Below are positions 36,092 through 44,988 of a stretch of DNA of 64,000 bases, piece by piece. Below the pieces are notes generated by a model that saw only the letters and a list, made by a program, of their open reading frames with translations, searched no databases and was not told the origin of the DNA. The DNA lies in assembly GCA_016710075.1 (NCBI GenBank), contig JADJLO010000015.1, positions 124,001 through 188,000 of the forward strand, given 5' to 3'. The DNA comes from Acidobacteriota bacterium (lineage in GTDB: Bacteria > Acidobacteriota > Blastocatellia > RBC074). A program made the position numbers and the translations under genes. The first letter of the stretch is position 1; each line of letters opens with the position of its first letter.

Positions 36092-37045
36092 ATGAAAATT
36101 TTCAGAGGCATAAATCACTCCGATCTTGAACGTCCATCGGTGCTCACACTCGGCGTCTTTGACGGCCTGCATCTTGGGCATCAGGAGATAGTCAGAACCG
36201 TCGTCGAAAGGGCGATTCTTCTCGATGCGGTGCCGACTCTGATCACTTTCGACCCTCATCCGCGGCAGGTGCTCAAGCCCGAAACGGCTCCCCCTCTGCT
36301 ACAGACATTCTCCCAGAAGATGGAAGGCCTGAAGCAACTCGGCATCCGGCAGGTCGTGGTTTTGGAGTTCAACCAGGAACTGGCTTCCGTTCCGGCGGAG
36401 GATTTTATCAGGCGATATATGGTTGAAGCTCTTCAGGCTCGCGAGGTATTCCTTGGAAAAGGTTTCGCCTTTGGCAATCAAAGGCGGGGAAACATCGATC
36501 TGCTCAGGGAAATGAGCGTCAATCTCGGTTTCAATGCAGCCGAGGTTCCTGAAATCCAGCTTGGAGGCCGCCGCATCAGCTCGACCATGAGCCGCAGACT
36601 GCTCAAGTCGGGCAGGGTTAACCTGGCGCGCAAGATGCTTGGCCGGGCTTACGGCATCGAGGGCATTGTCACTCGCGGGCACGGCATCGGCAGGCAACTG
36701 CTCTATCCCACTGCAAATCTCGAAATTCAGAACCGCGTCGTCCCCTCGGATGGCGTCTACATTACACTTTGCCTGGTTGACCAGGTCTGGTATCGCAGCG
36801 TGACAAATATCGGCAAGCGCCCGACTTTTGGCGGAGAAATCGAATCAAAAGTCGAGACTCATCTGCTCGATTTCGACAGGGATCTTTACGATCAGACAAT
36901 CAGAATCAGGCTCCTCCACAGATTGCGAGGCGAAAAGAAATTTTCGGGAGTCGATCAGTTGAAGTCTCAAATAGCGTATGATTGTGATCGTGCGGTAAGA
37001 TATTTCAGCTCGGATTTTATTCGACGCAACCTGCAATACGTTTGA
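36092..37045 (+). CDS. ribF: Bifunctional riboflavin kinase / FAD synthetase
   Basis: 317 residues. The N-terminal FMN adenylyltransferase domain shows GVFDGLHLGHQEIV (nucleotidyltransferase HxGH) and GKGFAFGNQRRGNIDLL. The C-terminal riboflavin kinase shows RQLLYPTANLEIQNRVVPSDGVYI (PTAN and metal/flavin site) and ends in FSGVDQLKSQIAYD. It produces FMN and FAD from riboflavin. No FMN riboswitch is seen upstream; the gap to the previous gene is 34 bases. Confidence 0.95.
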   Translation: MKIFRGINHSDLERPSVLTLGVFDGLHLGHQEIVRTVVERAILLDAVPTLITFDPHPRQVLKPETAPPLLQTFSQKMEGLKQLGIRQVVVLEFNQELASVPAEDFIRRYMVEALQAREVFLGKGFAFGNQRRGNIDLLREMSVNLGFNAAEVPEIQLGGRRISSTMSRRLLKSGRVNLARKMLGRAYGIEGIVTRGHGIGRQLLYPTANLEIQNRVVPSDGVYITLCLVDQVWYRSVTNIGKRPTFGGEIESKVETHLLDFDRDLYDQTIRIRLLHRLRGEKKFSGVDQLKSQIAYDCDRAVRYFSSDFIRRNLQYV

Positions 37046-37095
37046 ATCGTAAAGCTTAAGTGTGATTTCTAAGGATAGCGGAAACAGGGAAAGAG

Positions 37096-38646
37096 ATGGC
37101 ATTAGCGGAACGTCAGATTGATCGAAATATCGAGCAGCGAAATGCGATGCAGGCTCAAACGGCCGAACTGGTCGAGCCGGCCTCGTCGGCATACATCGCC
37201 AGATATAAACGCGATGAACTGTTGAAAGGCCATGGCTGGCGTGGCTGGCTGCGCGCTCTTTACATCATCAGCACATTTGCGCTCTATCATTTATTCGTCT
37301 TCTCCTACCATCGCGGCTGGTTTATCGGGAAGAAAGAAGAATCCGAAGAGAAGCATCTGCAATGGCAGGCTCAGTGGATCAGCGGGCAGTTCCTGAAACT
37401 CGGCCCGACTTTCATCAAGATTGGTCAGGCAGTTTCCACGCGCGCAGACCTGTTGCCGCTCGCCTACGTCAAGGAATTCAGCAAGCTACAGGACAGCGTC
37501 CCGGCTTTCCCTCAGGCAGATGCCATGGGAATTATCGAACGGGAGCTCGACAAGCCGGTCAATCAACTGTTTGCCGAGATCGAATCGGAGCCGATCGCTG
37601 CGGCATCTCTTGGCCAGGTTTACCGGGCGCGGCTGCACTCCGGCGAGACTGTAGCCGTCAAAGTCCAGCGCCCGAACCTCGAAAAGACGATCAATTTCGA
37701 CCTCGCCGTCCTCAGACGGATGGCTCGATTCCTGACCCGCTACCCGAACCTGATCAGAGGAGTGGATTGGGAAGGCACACTCGATGAATTCGCCGCCGTC
37801 ATCTTCGAAGAGATGGATTATGTCCAGGAAGGCCGTAACGCCGAGGTCTTCAGCGAGAACTTCCGCAAGTGGCCGAATGTACACGTCCCGAAGATTTACT
37901 GGACTCACTCGTCTCCTCGCGTTCTTACCATGGAATTCATAGAGGGAACGAAAGTCCTCGATTTTCAATCCCTCAGCGAGCGCGGAATCCATCCTCCCGA
38001 TGTCGTCAAGCTGATTGCCAGGACTTATCTCAAGCAGCTTCTGGAAGACGGATTTTTTCACGCCGATCCGCACCCTGGAAATATACGCATCATGCCCGAC
38101 GGGCGGCTGGCTTTCTTCGATTTCGGCATGGTCGGACGAATCTCGCCGAAGCTTCAGACCATGATGATTGATGCCTTCTTTCACATCATCGAACGAGATG
38201 TGAAAGGACTGACTCAGGATCTGATCAATCTCAATTTCCTTGCCCCCTCGATCGATCCGGATATCATCAGACCCGTGGTCGAAAAGCTTTTTACCGACTA
38301 TCTCAACCTTAAACTCGGCGATATTCGGTTCAAGGACCTGACCTATGAGCTTGCCGAGGTGATCTACGAATATCCTTTCGTTATCCCTGCTCACTTCACT
38401 TACATCATGAAAGCCATCATGACCCTGGAAGGCGTTGGTATCGTCATGGATCCCAATTTCAGCTTCTTCGATGTCGCTAAGCCATACGCCAAGGAGTTCA
38501 TGCTTAAACGCGAAGGTCGTTACTTCCGCGATATGATCATCAAGAAGCTGATCTACGGCGAGTCCGACGAAATTCAATGGGGCAAAATGTGGAAACTCGC
38601 TAAAATGGCTTTCAAGTGGTACTACGACAGTCTCGATATTTCGTGA
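37096..38646 (+). CDS. UbiB/ABC1-family atypical kinase
   Basis: 516 residues. Motifs in order are the KxGQ extension KLGPTFIKIGQAVSTRADLLP, ATP-binding SLGQVYRARLHSGETVAVKVQRPN, FEEMDYVQEGRNAE and the catalytic/metal segment FFHADPHPGNIRIMPDGRLAFFDFGMVGRI. A hydrophobic segment near residues 55-72 could tether it to the membrane. UbiB-type kinases act as ATPases in ubiquinone or lipid-isoprenoid handling; members in bacteria without ubiquinone exist, so the substrate is not settled. Start at ATG 37096 follows GGGAAAGAG. Confidence 0.9.
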   Translation: MALAERQIDRNIEQRNAMQAQTAELVEPASSAYIARYKRDELLKGHGWRGWLRALYIISTFALYHLFVFSYHRGWFIGKKEESEEKHLQWQAQWISGQFLKLGPTFIKIGQAVSTRADLLPLAYVKEFSKLQDSVPAFPQADAMGIIERELDKPVNQLFAEIESEPIAAASLGQVYRARLHSGETVAVKVQRPNLEKTINFDLAVLRRMARFLTRYPNLIRGVDWEGTLDEFAAVIFEEMDYVQEGRNAEVFSENFRKWPNVHVPKIYWTHSSPRVLTMEFIEGTKVLDFQSLSERGIHPPDVVKLIARTYLKQLLEDGFFHADPHPGNIRIMPDGRLAFFDFGMVGRISPKLQTMMIDAFFHIIERDVKGLTQDLINLNFLAPSIDPDIIRPVVEKLFTDYLNLKLGDIRFKDLTYELAEVIYEYPFVIPAHFTYIMKAIMTLEGVGIVMDPNFSFFDVAKPYAKEFMLKREGRYFRDMIIKKLIYGESDEIQWGKMWKLAKMAFKWYYDSLDIS

Positions 38647-38673
38647 TCTCTCTTTTTTAACTCAGGAGGCAAG

Positions 38674-39432
38674 GTGGATTGCGCGGCGAAACCAGTTCTG
38701 GTCACTGGAGCGTCACAGGGTATAGGGCGTGAAATAGCGCGGCAATTCGCTGGTCTCGGTGCTCGCGTGGCCATTCATTACTTTCGCAAACTGGATGAGG
38801 CTCAAAAGACTCTGGCATCAATGAGTGGAAGCGGGCACATGCTTGTCCAGGCGGATCTGACAGATAACGATCAGGCGAAAAAAATGGTGGAACAGGTAAT
38901 CGCTGAGTTCGGCCGGCTGGATGTTCTGGTCAACAATGCCGGCATGTTCGAGCCTCATCCGATTGCGAAAGTCAGCTTCGATGACTGGCAGGGCGCGTGG
39001 CGAAGGACGATCGATGCCAATCTGATCGCTCCGGCGAATATTACTTACTGGGCGGCTCAGAAGATGATCAGTCAGGGAGGCGGCAGGATAGTCAATGTCT
39101 CGTCGCGCGGGGCATTTCGGGGTGAGCCGGACGCACCCGCCTACGGCGCCAGCAAGGCGGGCCTCAATGCAATGAGCCAGTCGCTGGCTCAGGCGCTTGC
39201 TCCTCACAATGTTTTCGTCTGTGTCGTCGCGCCTGGATTCGTCGATACCGAAAGAGTCGCTTACAAGGTTCAGGGATCGGCCGGAGAAGCCATACGTAAT
39301 CAGAGCCCGCTCAATCGCGTAGCCACCTCGGATGAGGTTGCAAGAACCGTAGTCTTTCTGGCTTCCGAAGGCACGGATTTTCTGACAGGCTGCATCGTCG
39401 ATATCAACGGGGCCTCGTACCTGCGTTCCTGA
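38674..39432 (+). CDS. Short-chain dehydrogenase/reductase (FabG-like)
   Basis: 252 residues with a GTG start at 38674 supported by AGGAGG five bases upstream. The NAD(P) motif is TGASQGIG (LVTGASQGIGREIARQFAGLGARV), the structural NNAG motif is VLVNNAGMFEP, and the catalytic Ser/Tyr/Lys are in VNVSSRG and YGASKAGLN. Classical SDR; the substrate is not readable. It converges on acetate kinase, with element E in between. Confidence 0.9.
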   Translation: MDCAAKPVLVTGASQGIGREIARQFAGLGARVAIHYFRKLDEAQKTLASMSGSGHMLVQADLTDNDQAKKMVEQVIAEFGRLDVLVNNAGMFEPHPIAKVSFDDWQGAWRRTIDANLIAPANITYWAAQKMISQGGGRIVNVSSRGAFRGEPDAPAYGASKAGLNAMSQSLAQALAPHNVFVCVVAPGFVDTERVAYKVQGSAGEAIRNQSPLNRVATSDEVARTVVFLASEGTDFLTGCIVDINGASYLRS

Positions 39433-39441
39433 GACGGAGAG

Positions 39442-39571
39442 GATTACGAAACATACAAAAAGAGATAACAAAACAAAAAAAAAAAGGAGGAAAAAAAAAC
39501 GGGGGGGTTGGACAGCCGCCGGCTGGCAGGTCAAATGAGCGCCTGAAAAACTTTTTGTCTGTTTCGTAATC
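39442..39571. repeat. Intergenic inverted-repeat element E
   Basis: GATTACGAAACATACAAAAA (39442-39461) is complementary to the right arm 39552-39571 at 19 of 20 positions. The middle of the element is a run of A (about 39469-39500) and of G, unlike the interior of other copies, which may be an assembly artefact. It separates the SDR and acetate kinase genes. Confidence 0.85.
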
Positions 39572-39580
39572 TTCACTGTC

Positions 39581-40828
39581 TCAGGCCTTCGGGTCGCCCT
39601 TGAGCACGCACCTTGCGGTGTCGCGGGCGATCAGCAGTTCTTCATCGGTTGGAATCACATAAGCCGTCAGTCTCGAACCTGGTTTTGAGAAGCTTCCTTC
39701 GCTTCCGCCGGTCAATTCCATGTTCCGGCTTTGATCGATTTCGAGCCCCATCCAGTTCAATCCCTCACAGATTTGAGAGCGAATTTCAGGAGCATTTTCC
39801 CCGATTCCCCCGGTAAAGATGATTGCATCGGTTCCTCCCGTTGCTGCAAGATAAGCGCCGATATATTTCCTCACTCGGTAGCAGAAAATTGTGATGGCCA
39901 GGATAGCGCGTCGATCCTTGTTTTCATGTGCTTCCTCCAGCAGTTCGCGCATATCATTGGTCAGGCCCGATATTCCCAGCAGCCCCGATTGTTTGTTGAG
40001 AAGGCTCTCAAGTTCGTGCGACGTGAGGCCTTCTTTCGTGGCCAGAAAGTCGAGTATCGATGGATCGATATCTCCCGAACGGGTTCCCATGACCAGTCCT
40101 TCAAGCGGAGTCATCCCCATCGAAGTGTCGATTGAATTCCCGCCCTTGATTGCCGTCGCAGAGCAGCCGTTGCCGAGATGGATCGTAATGATGGTGACCT
40201 GATCGCGTGGAATGTCGCGAATGGTCCGATATCTGTATGCCACGTAGCGGTGAGAAGTCCCGTGAAATCCGTATCTGCGCACTTTATGCCGCCGGTAAAG
40301 CTGGTACGGCAGGGCATACAGAAACGCATGTTCCGGAAGTGTCTGGTGAAAAGCCGTGTCGAAAACAGAAACCTGTGGAATGGCTTTTCCCAGGAGATCC
40401 CGCGAGGCAATGATACCTTTGATGTTGGCGGGATTGTGCAACGGTGCGAGGTCGATGCAGTCGTCAAGGCTCTTCAGCACATCATCGTTAATCATGACGG
40501 ACTGGGTGAATCGTTCACCTCCATGGACGACTCTGTGTCCGACTGCATGAATGTCGGAGATGCTCCTGATATCTTCCGGCCCCTCCCCGGAGGCGCAGGC
40601 CCATCTTAATATGAAATCGACTGTGGATCGCAGGTCGCGAAGCTGCGCCGTAGTTCTCGACTTGGGCTTGTTTTCAGCCTCCATCGTGCAGATGGCCTCG
40701 CCTCCGATGTGTTCGATTACACCTCTGACGAGTCGCCGGTCATTGTTATTGGCTATCTTTTCCAGATCGGTCGAAATAATCTGGAATTTCACAGTTGAAC
40801 TACCACAGTTAAGAACAAGTATATTCAT
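39581..40828 (-). CDS. ackA: Acetate kinase
   Basis: 415 residues. MNILVLNCGSSTVKFQII is the N-terminal acetokinase signature. HRVVHGGERFTQSVMI, the second signature GFHGTSHRYVAYRY, HLGNGCSATAIKGGNSIDTSMGMTPLEGLVMGTRSGDIDPSI and FTGGIGENAPEIRSQI are all present. It phosphorylates acetate with ATP (or runs in reverse, making ATP from acetyl-phosphate). No pta gene is adjacent. Confidence 0.95.
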   Translation of the reverse strand: MNILVLNCGSSTVKFQIISTDLEKIANNNDRRLVRGVIEHIGGEAICTMEAENKPKSRTTAQLRDLRSTVDFILRWACASGEGPEDIRSISDIHAVGHRVVHGGERFTQSVMINDDVLKSLDDCIDLAPLHNPANIKGIIASRDLLGKAIPQVSVFDTAFHQTLPEHAFLYALPYQLYRRHKVRRYGFHGTSHRYVAYRYRTIRDIPRDQVTIITIHLGNGCSATAIKGGNSIDTSMGMTPLEGLVMGTRSGDIDPSILDFLATKEGLTSHELESLLNKQSGLLGISGLTNDMRELLEEAHENKDRRAILAITIFCYRVRKYIGAYLAATGGTDAIIFTGGIGENAPEIRSQICEGLNWMGLEIDQSRNMELTGGSEGSFSKPGSRLTAYVIPTDEELLIARDTARCVLKGDPKA

Positions 40829-40955
40829 AATGTAATTTTATAATCATAAGCTTTCGATAACATTCGTTTCAAGGCAAGGCTGAATTTCGATTCGAACGCA
40901 GATCACCCAATCTAGTTCGTAATCTATCTTTCTTCCTTTCTTCATTTCTTCCGGC

Positions 40956-41723
40956 TCAGTATTCGAAAACAGGGCTGAGGCAGGTCAGACCGGCTTCAGC
41001 CTTCTGTAATTCGCCTATCTCGATCTCGACTGGTTTGAATCCCCTGGATTCGAGTATTTCTCCGGTTTTGGGATTTCCGGCCGGGATCAACAATGAGTTT
41101 CCGATCTTCAAAGTATTTGCCGCCCAGGCTTCAAACGGATCGATTTCGATCAGTTCAAACCCGCTGAAGATATCCGGATTGATCCAGTTTGGGTTGATCA
41201 GAACTGTGTTATTCCCGATGAAAGTGCAGGCGGTTTTGAGGTGAAGGCAACCTTTGACGGGAACCGGGATCACCTGATAGCCGTAATTTGCAGTAATCAA
41301 TTGCAGCTGCCTGATTCCATCAAGATTCGTTCTTCCAGTCAGACCGGCGAATAGTTTTTTGCCGATGCGCAGGATGTCGCCACCTTCAAGCGTGGCGGGT
41401 TCCTCTATGTTATTTACGGGCCGGAAATTGCGCAGGCATTCTCTGACAGCCTGAGTTTCGTTTTGCCTGCTTTCCACGCCGGGCCGCGTTATGATGGCAA
41501 TCTCGTCCAGCACGACAGCCGTATCCTCTATGAAAACAGCATCAGGCATGTCGTCGGCTGATGTCAGTTCGATTAATTCAACCCCAAGGCTGGAGAGAAG
41601 ATTCCTGTATGTTTTGTGTTGATCGATCGCTTTCGAAATATCCATCTGAGAGCGATCGATGAAAGTCAGCTCGCAATATCCGAGGCTGGAGCTCACTGCT
41701 CGTGTGATTGCAATTGTCGGCAT
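40956..41723 (-). CDS. Dimethylarginine dimethylaminohydrolase-like protein
   Basis: 255 residues of the amidinotransferase/DDAH fold: DAVFIEDTAVVLDEIAIITRPG, EEPATLEGGDILRIGKKLFAG (EGGD), CLHLKTACTFIGNNTVL with the catalytic His, and the catalytic Cys near the end (AGLTCLSPVFEY). DDAH converts asymmetric dimethylarginine to citrulline; some relatives hydrolyse other guanidines. A secreted protein of unknown function ends eight bases upstream on the same strand, so the two are probably co-transcribed. Confidence 0.85.
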   Translation of the reverse strand: MPTIAITRAVSSSLGYCELTFIDRSQMDISKAIDQHKTYRNLLSSLGVELIELTSADDMPDAVFIEDTAVVLDEIAIITRPGVESRQNETQAVRECLRNFRPVNNIEEPATLEGGDILRIGKKLFAGLTGRTNLDGIRQLQLITANYGYQVIPVPVKGCLHLKTACTFIGNNTVLINPNWINPDIFSGFELIEIDPFEAWAANTLKIGNSLLIPAGNPKTGEILESRGFKPVEIEIGELQKAEAGLTCLSPVFEY

Positions 41724-41730
41724 GAATTTT

Positions 41731-43050
41731 CTATTGAAGGACGATCGGCAGTTCGATCATCTCGCCGTGCAGTAGTTTGATTGCCCCGGAAGGCCTGACT
41801 GTCAAAGATTTCCCTGGATGAAACCTGTCATCGAGCAGGAACACCCTGTCCACAGAGCTGATTTCGCAGAATGCGGTTGCGGCTCGGGCCACCTCTTCTC
41901 GCGTTTTCGGCGAAGACGGCAGGTCGCAGCGCGCGGCGATTTTCTCTATCTGATCGATACTGATTCTGCCAGGGAGTCTGATGCTGGTTCTGAAATATCC
42001 GCTTCGATCGATCTTGTAAGACCCGATTCCGAGATCGGATGTATGCCAAAGAGGATTGTTTTTGAGCTTTACGGCGAAACTGATTGCCGAGCCATTCTGC
42101 TGAGTTGAACCGGCATCGATGTATAGATAATTTCTCAGATCGTTGATTTTGGCGCCCAGTGTTCGCTCATCGGTGATCTTTCCTTCCCGGACCATCTCCT
42201 GAGCCATGATTGTGTGAGTCCACGGATGCAGATCCATGACATGTTCGCGAGGAGCGCGGCTCAGATCGGCGGCAACAGGCGTCAAGGCGAACCGCATCTC
42301 GCTCTGACCCTGATCCGAGAAGTTATTGTTATCGGAGGCGACAAGCATCACGGGATGATTCCCCTCATACTGCCCCTTGAAGTTTTTGGTCTCGTGATTG
42401 ACTCCCTGATAGATGGATTTAAGAGGATTGCCCTCCTCGTCGATCTGGGTCTCGATCACCCACTCGATGTCAGTTGTCCGGCCCCAGCGCGACATCAGAC
42501 CGCTCGTCTGCGTGCCGCCGTCCTCGTTGCTGAAGATCATCGTGTATCGCAGCGACGTCAAACTGCCGTTTCGTATCGTTTCACAATAGATGAGCAGCGG
42601 AATATCGGTGAATTTTCCGATCGTATTCTGCCTGGCATAAAGGACCGGGGCATTTGCAACCATCGCGAATTCAGGATCTCTTCTGTCCAGCAGCCTGATC
42701 CTCGAATCCCTGATCTCGATCTTCCTGGATTGCGGCGCCGACTGAAAAGGATTGAATAGTATTTTTACCTCGTGCTCGCCGGGCTTGACTCTGCCGAGCA
42801 TCAACCGATAGGTAAAATCCCCTTCGCCGCCGAACAGGATCCAGTCCTGTGAGCGCAGCCTGTCAACGAAGACAGTTGCCGCTGCCGCTTCGCGCCCCGC
42901 ACCTCTCCACGATGAACCCGGCGCTCTCGCCTTTATCTCGATTACCGCTTCGGATTCAACCGTTACCTTGAATCTCTTTTCCAGCAGGGATTGCGAATAT
43001 CCACCGGGACAGGCACACACCAGTATCGTTAAAATCATCAAGAACTTCAT
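41731..43050 (-). CDS. Exported protein of unknown function
   Basis: 439 residues with a signal peptide (FLMILTILVCACPGGYS). The mature part is mixed beta, with no membrane helix. Repeating pieces such as SWRGAGREAAAATVFVDRL, DWILFGGEGDFTYRLMLGRVKPGEHEVKI, IEIRDSRIRLLDRRDPEFAMVANAPVLYAR and SNEDGGTQTSGLMSRWGRTTDIEWVIE suggest an all-beta module resembling carbohydrate-binding or sandwich domains, but I do not recognise the family. It precedes a DDAH-like gene by eight bases. Start at ATG 43050 fits the signal. Confidence 0.65.
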   Translation of the reverse strand: MKFLMILTILVCACPGGYSQSLLEKRFKVTVESEAVIEIKARAPGSSWRGAGREAAAATVFVDRLRSQDWILFGGEGDFTYRLMLGRVKPGEHEVKILFNPFQSAPQSRKIEIRDSRIRLLDRRDPEFAMVANAPVLYARQNTIGKFTDIPLLIYCETIRNGSLTSLRYTMIFSNEDGGTQTSGLMSRWGRTTDIEWVIETQIDEEGNPLKSIYQGVNHETKNFKGQYEGNHPVMLVASDNNNFSDQGQSEMRFALTPVAADLSRAPREHVMDLHPWTHTIMAQEMVREGKITDERTLGAKINDLRNYLYIDAGSTQQNGSAISFAVKLKNNPLWHTSDLGIGSYKIDRSGYFRTSIRLPGRISIDQIEKIAARCDLPSSPKTREEVARAATAFCEISSVDRVFLLDDRFHPGKSLTVRPSGAIKLLHGEMIELPIVLQ

Positions 43051-43394
43051 TATTGCTTCTCTCCAACTGAAAATAATCAGACCATAAAATAAAAATCAGG
43101 ATTGGCGGAATTATAAATCATTCCATCAATCCTGATTAGTCAATCCAATGATCGTTGTCCTTTCCTGTTTGGAAATAAAATTTCAATGCAAACTGCTGCC
43201 GGATTGTTGAGTCCCCAGCCTTGTCAGAATTCATACGGAATTCGAGATCAGATTGTCTCGCGAAGATTAATTATGTGGCTCTTTTTTCCAGAGAGGGTGA
43301 TAAAATTCGCTTGCTCAGGCGATTTGAAATAATATGTCGCCGTTTGGGTGATCAGGAAATTGCCGAAATCGGGTTAAACAAGGAACACACAACT
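43051..43394. other. Divergent intergenic region with a long hairpin
   Basis: About 340 bases upstream of both genes. The only clear structure is an inverted repeat at 43094-43137: AATCAGGATTG pairs with CAATCCTGATT, and inside it GGAAT pairs with ATTCC. No T-run follows, so it looks more like an RNA or DNA hairpin element than a terminator. Confidence 0.55.
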
Positions 43395-44579
43395 ATGAAC
43401 AATGGATCCCGCCTCAACGACATTCTCAAATCGTCGATGCTCTCTTTGGTGATGTCGCTGCTTTTTGCTCTGACAGTAATGGGCCAGGCGCCCGCATCCG
43501 TACAAAAGGCGCCTGAACAAAAGGCGCCTGAGAGTCTGAGTGCCGCCGAGTTTTCGAAGCTGATCAACGAGATGTCGGAAGAGGGCGGGTATTTCCGGTC
43601 GGATAATTTCACCTCGAATGAGACTTCATATCTGCATATCGTGGACAAGATGCGCCAGCTCGGAGCCTCCGGTGGAGCATACATCGGCGTCGGCCCCGAA
43701 CAGAATTTCACCTACATCGCAAAAATACGCCCGAAGATAGCCTTCATCATGGATATTCGTCGTCAGGCGGTCATCCAGCATTTGATGTATAAAGCGATCT
43801 TTCATCTATCGCCGACCCGCGCTCAGTTTCTTTCACGTCTGTTGAGTCGGCCGCTTCCTAAAGAGAAGCCCCCGGAGCCCGATGCGCCGCTCAATGATCT
43901 GCTGGCCTTTTTTACCAAGGTCCCGGCAGATGAACAGGCTTATAAGTCAAACCTCGAAGATATCAAAAAAGCCATTCAGGAAGAGTTCAAGTTCAAGTTA
44001 TCCGAGAGTGACCAGAAAAGCCTTGAATACGTTTACAACAGTTTTCGGGAAGACGGCCTCGATATTTCGTACCGGATGGATGGCGGTTCCTGGGGATACA
44101 ACTATTTCCCCACGCTGCAGGAGATACTTGCCGGAACCGATCTCAACGGCAAGCAGGGCAACTTTCTTGCCGCCAGGGAAGACTATGATTTCCTGCGGGA
44201 ATTCAATCGCAGGAATCTGCTGATTCCCATCGTCGGTGATTTTGGCGGAAATAAAGCGCTGGTGGCGATTGGCGACTATCTGAGAAGTCACGGCCTGACC
44301 GTCACCGCTTATTATACGTCGAATGTCGAGCAGTATCTTTTCGGAAGTGATTCTTTCAACGCCTGGGCCAACAATGTGAAAAGACTCCCGGTGAATGACA
44401 AGAGCCTCTTTATCAGGGCCATCGCCGGACGGATGCCTCATCCGGCAAGGCTGCCGGGCCACAGGCTGGCCACATTGCTGCAGCAGATGACTGTATTCAT
44501 CAAGGATTTCAATGAAGGTTTATATCCCTCATACAACGATCTGATCACAACTCATTACATCTTCGCAGACAAACCATGA
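43395..44579 (+). CDS. Exported protein, possibly of the LIC_10091-like family
   Basis: 394 residues from ATG 43395, where a signal peptide begins (SMLSLVMSLLFALTVMGQ); upstream in-frame sequence is not conserved-looking. The mature part starts with LSAAEFSKLINEMSEEGGYFRSDNFTSNETSYLHIVDKM and contains GGAYIGVGPEQNFTYIAKIRPKIAFIMDIRRQAVIQHLMYKA and LSPTRAQFLSRLLSRPLP. The pattern recalls a conserved exported family named after Leptospira LIC_10091, with a Rossmann-like core; I recall this only from memory and no enzyme motif is proven. A tandem AspGlu/Pro patch and QKAPEQKAPE repeat lie near the N-terminus. Confidence 0.6.
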   Translation: MNNGSRLNDILKSSMLSLVMSLLFALTVMGQAPASVQKAPEQKAPESLSAAEFSKLINEMSEEGGYFRSDNFTSNETSYLHIVDKMRQLGASGGAYIGVGPEQNFTYIAKIRPKIAFIMDIRRQAVIQHLMYKAIFHLSPTRAQFLSRLLSRPLPKEKPPEPDAPLNDLLAFFTKVPADEQAYKSNLEDIKKAIQEEFKFKLSESDQKSLEYVYNSFREDGLDISYRMDGGSWGYNYFPTLQEILAGTDLNGKQGNFLAAREDYDFLREFNRRNLLIPIVGDFGGNKALVAIGDYLRSHGLTVTAYYTSNVEQYLFGSDSFNAWANNVKRLPVNDKSLFIRAIAGRMPHPARLPGHRLATLLQQMTVFIKDFNEGLYPSYNDLITTHYIFADKP

Positions 44580-44609
44580 TTTTAAGAAACATCAGGAATC
44601 CTTATCAGT

Positions 44610-44882
44610 ATGCTTTATATGGTTGTAGAACAATTCAGGAACCAGGATGCTCTCCCGGTTTATCGTCGATTTCGTGAGAAAGGACGGTTGGCGCCCCCCG
44701 GCCTGAATTACGTCACCAGTTGGGTGGATGATAAATTGCTGATGTGTTTCCAGCTGATGGAGACCGATGACCGGGTCTTACTCGACCAATGGATTGGTCA
44801 TTGGATCGACCTCGTCGATTTTGAGGTTTTTCCGGTAATCACATCTTCAGAGGCGGCCGACAAGGTATTACCGAATGATTAA
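44610..44882 (+). CDS. DUF3303-like small protein
   Basis: 90 residues: MLYMVVEQFRNQDALPVYRRF begins a ferredoxin-like fold, then PPGLNYVTSWVDDKLLMCFQLMETDDRVLLDQWIGHWIDLVDFEVFPVI. This matches the pattern of DUF3303 proteins, which are small, dimeric and of unknown role. It follows the LIC_10091-like gene by 30 bases and ends just before element F. Confidence 0.8.
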   Translation: MLYMVVEQFRNQDALPVYRRFREKGRLAPPGLNYVTSWVDDKLLMCFQLMETDDRVLLDQWIGHWIDLVDFEVFPVITSSEAADKVLPND

Positions 44883-44944
44883 CAGAAGACTGAACGTAAT
44901 TTGCGAAATTAATATTAACAAGCCTGTCTTCTCCTCATTTGGGT

Positions 44945-44988
44945 AATCTTATCGTCTGTTTCGTTTATTTCGTCTGTTTCGTAATCTC
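44945..44988. repeat. Intergenic repeat element F (right arm only)
   Basis: CGTCTGTTTCG occurs twice in tandem, ending in GTTTCGTAATCTC. It is the complement of the left arms of the other copies. No good left arm is seen on the DUF3303 side. The stop codon of the convergent dehydrogenase gene (44965-44967) lies inside it, so the last seven residues of that protein (EITKQTK) come from the repeat. Confidence 0.8.

Noticed and set aside
37486..38577. A 363-residue antisense frame inside the UbiB-like kinase gene
   Set aside because: The plus strand carries the full set of kinase motifs; the antisense frame has none.
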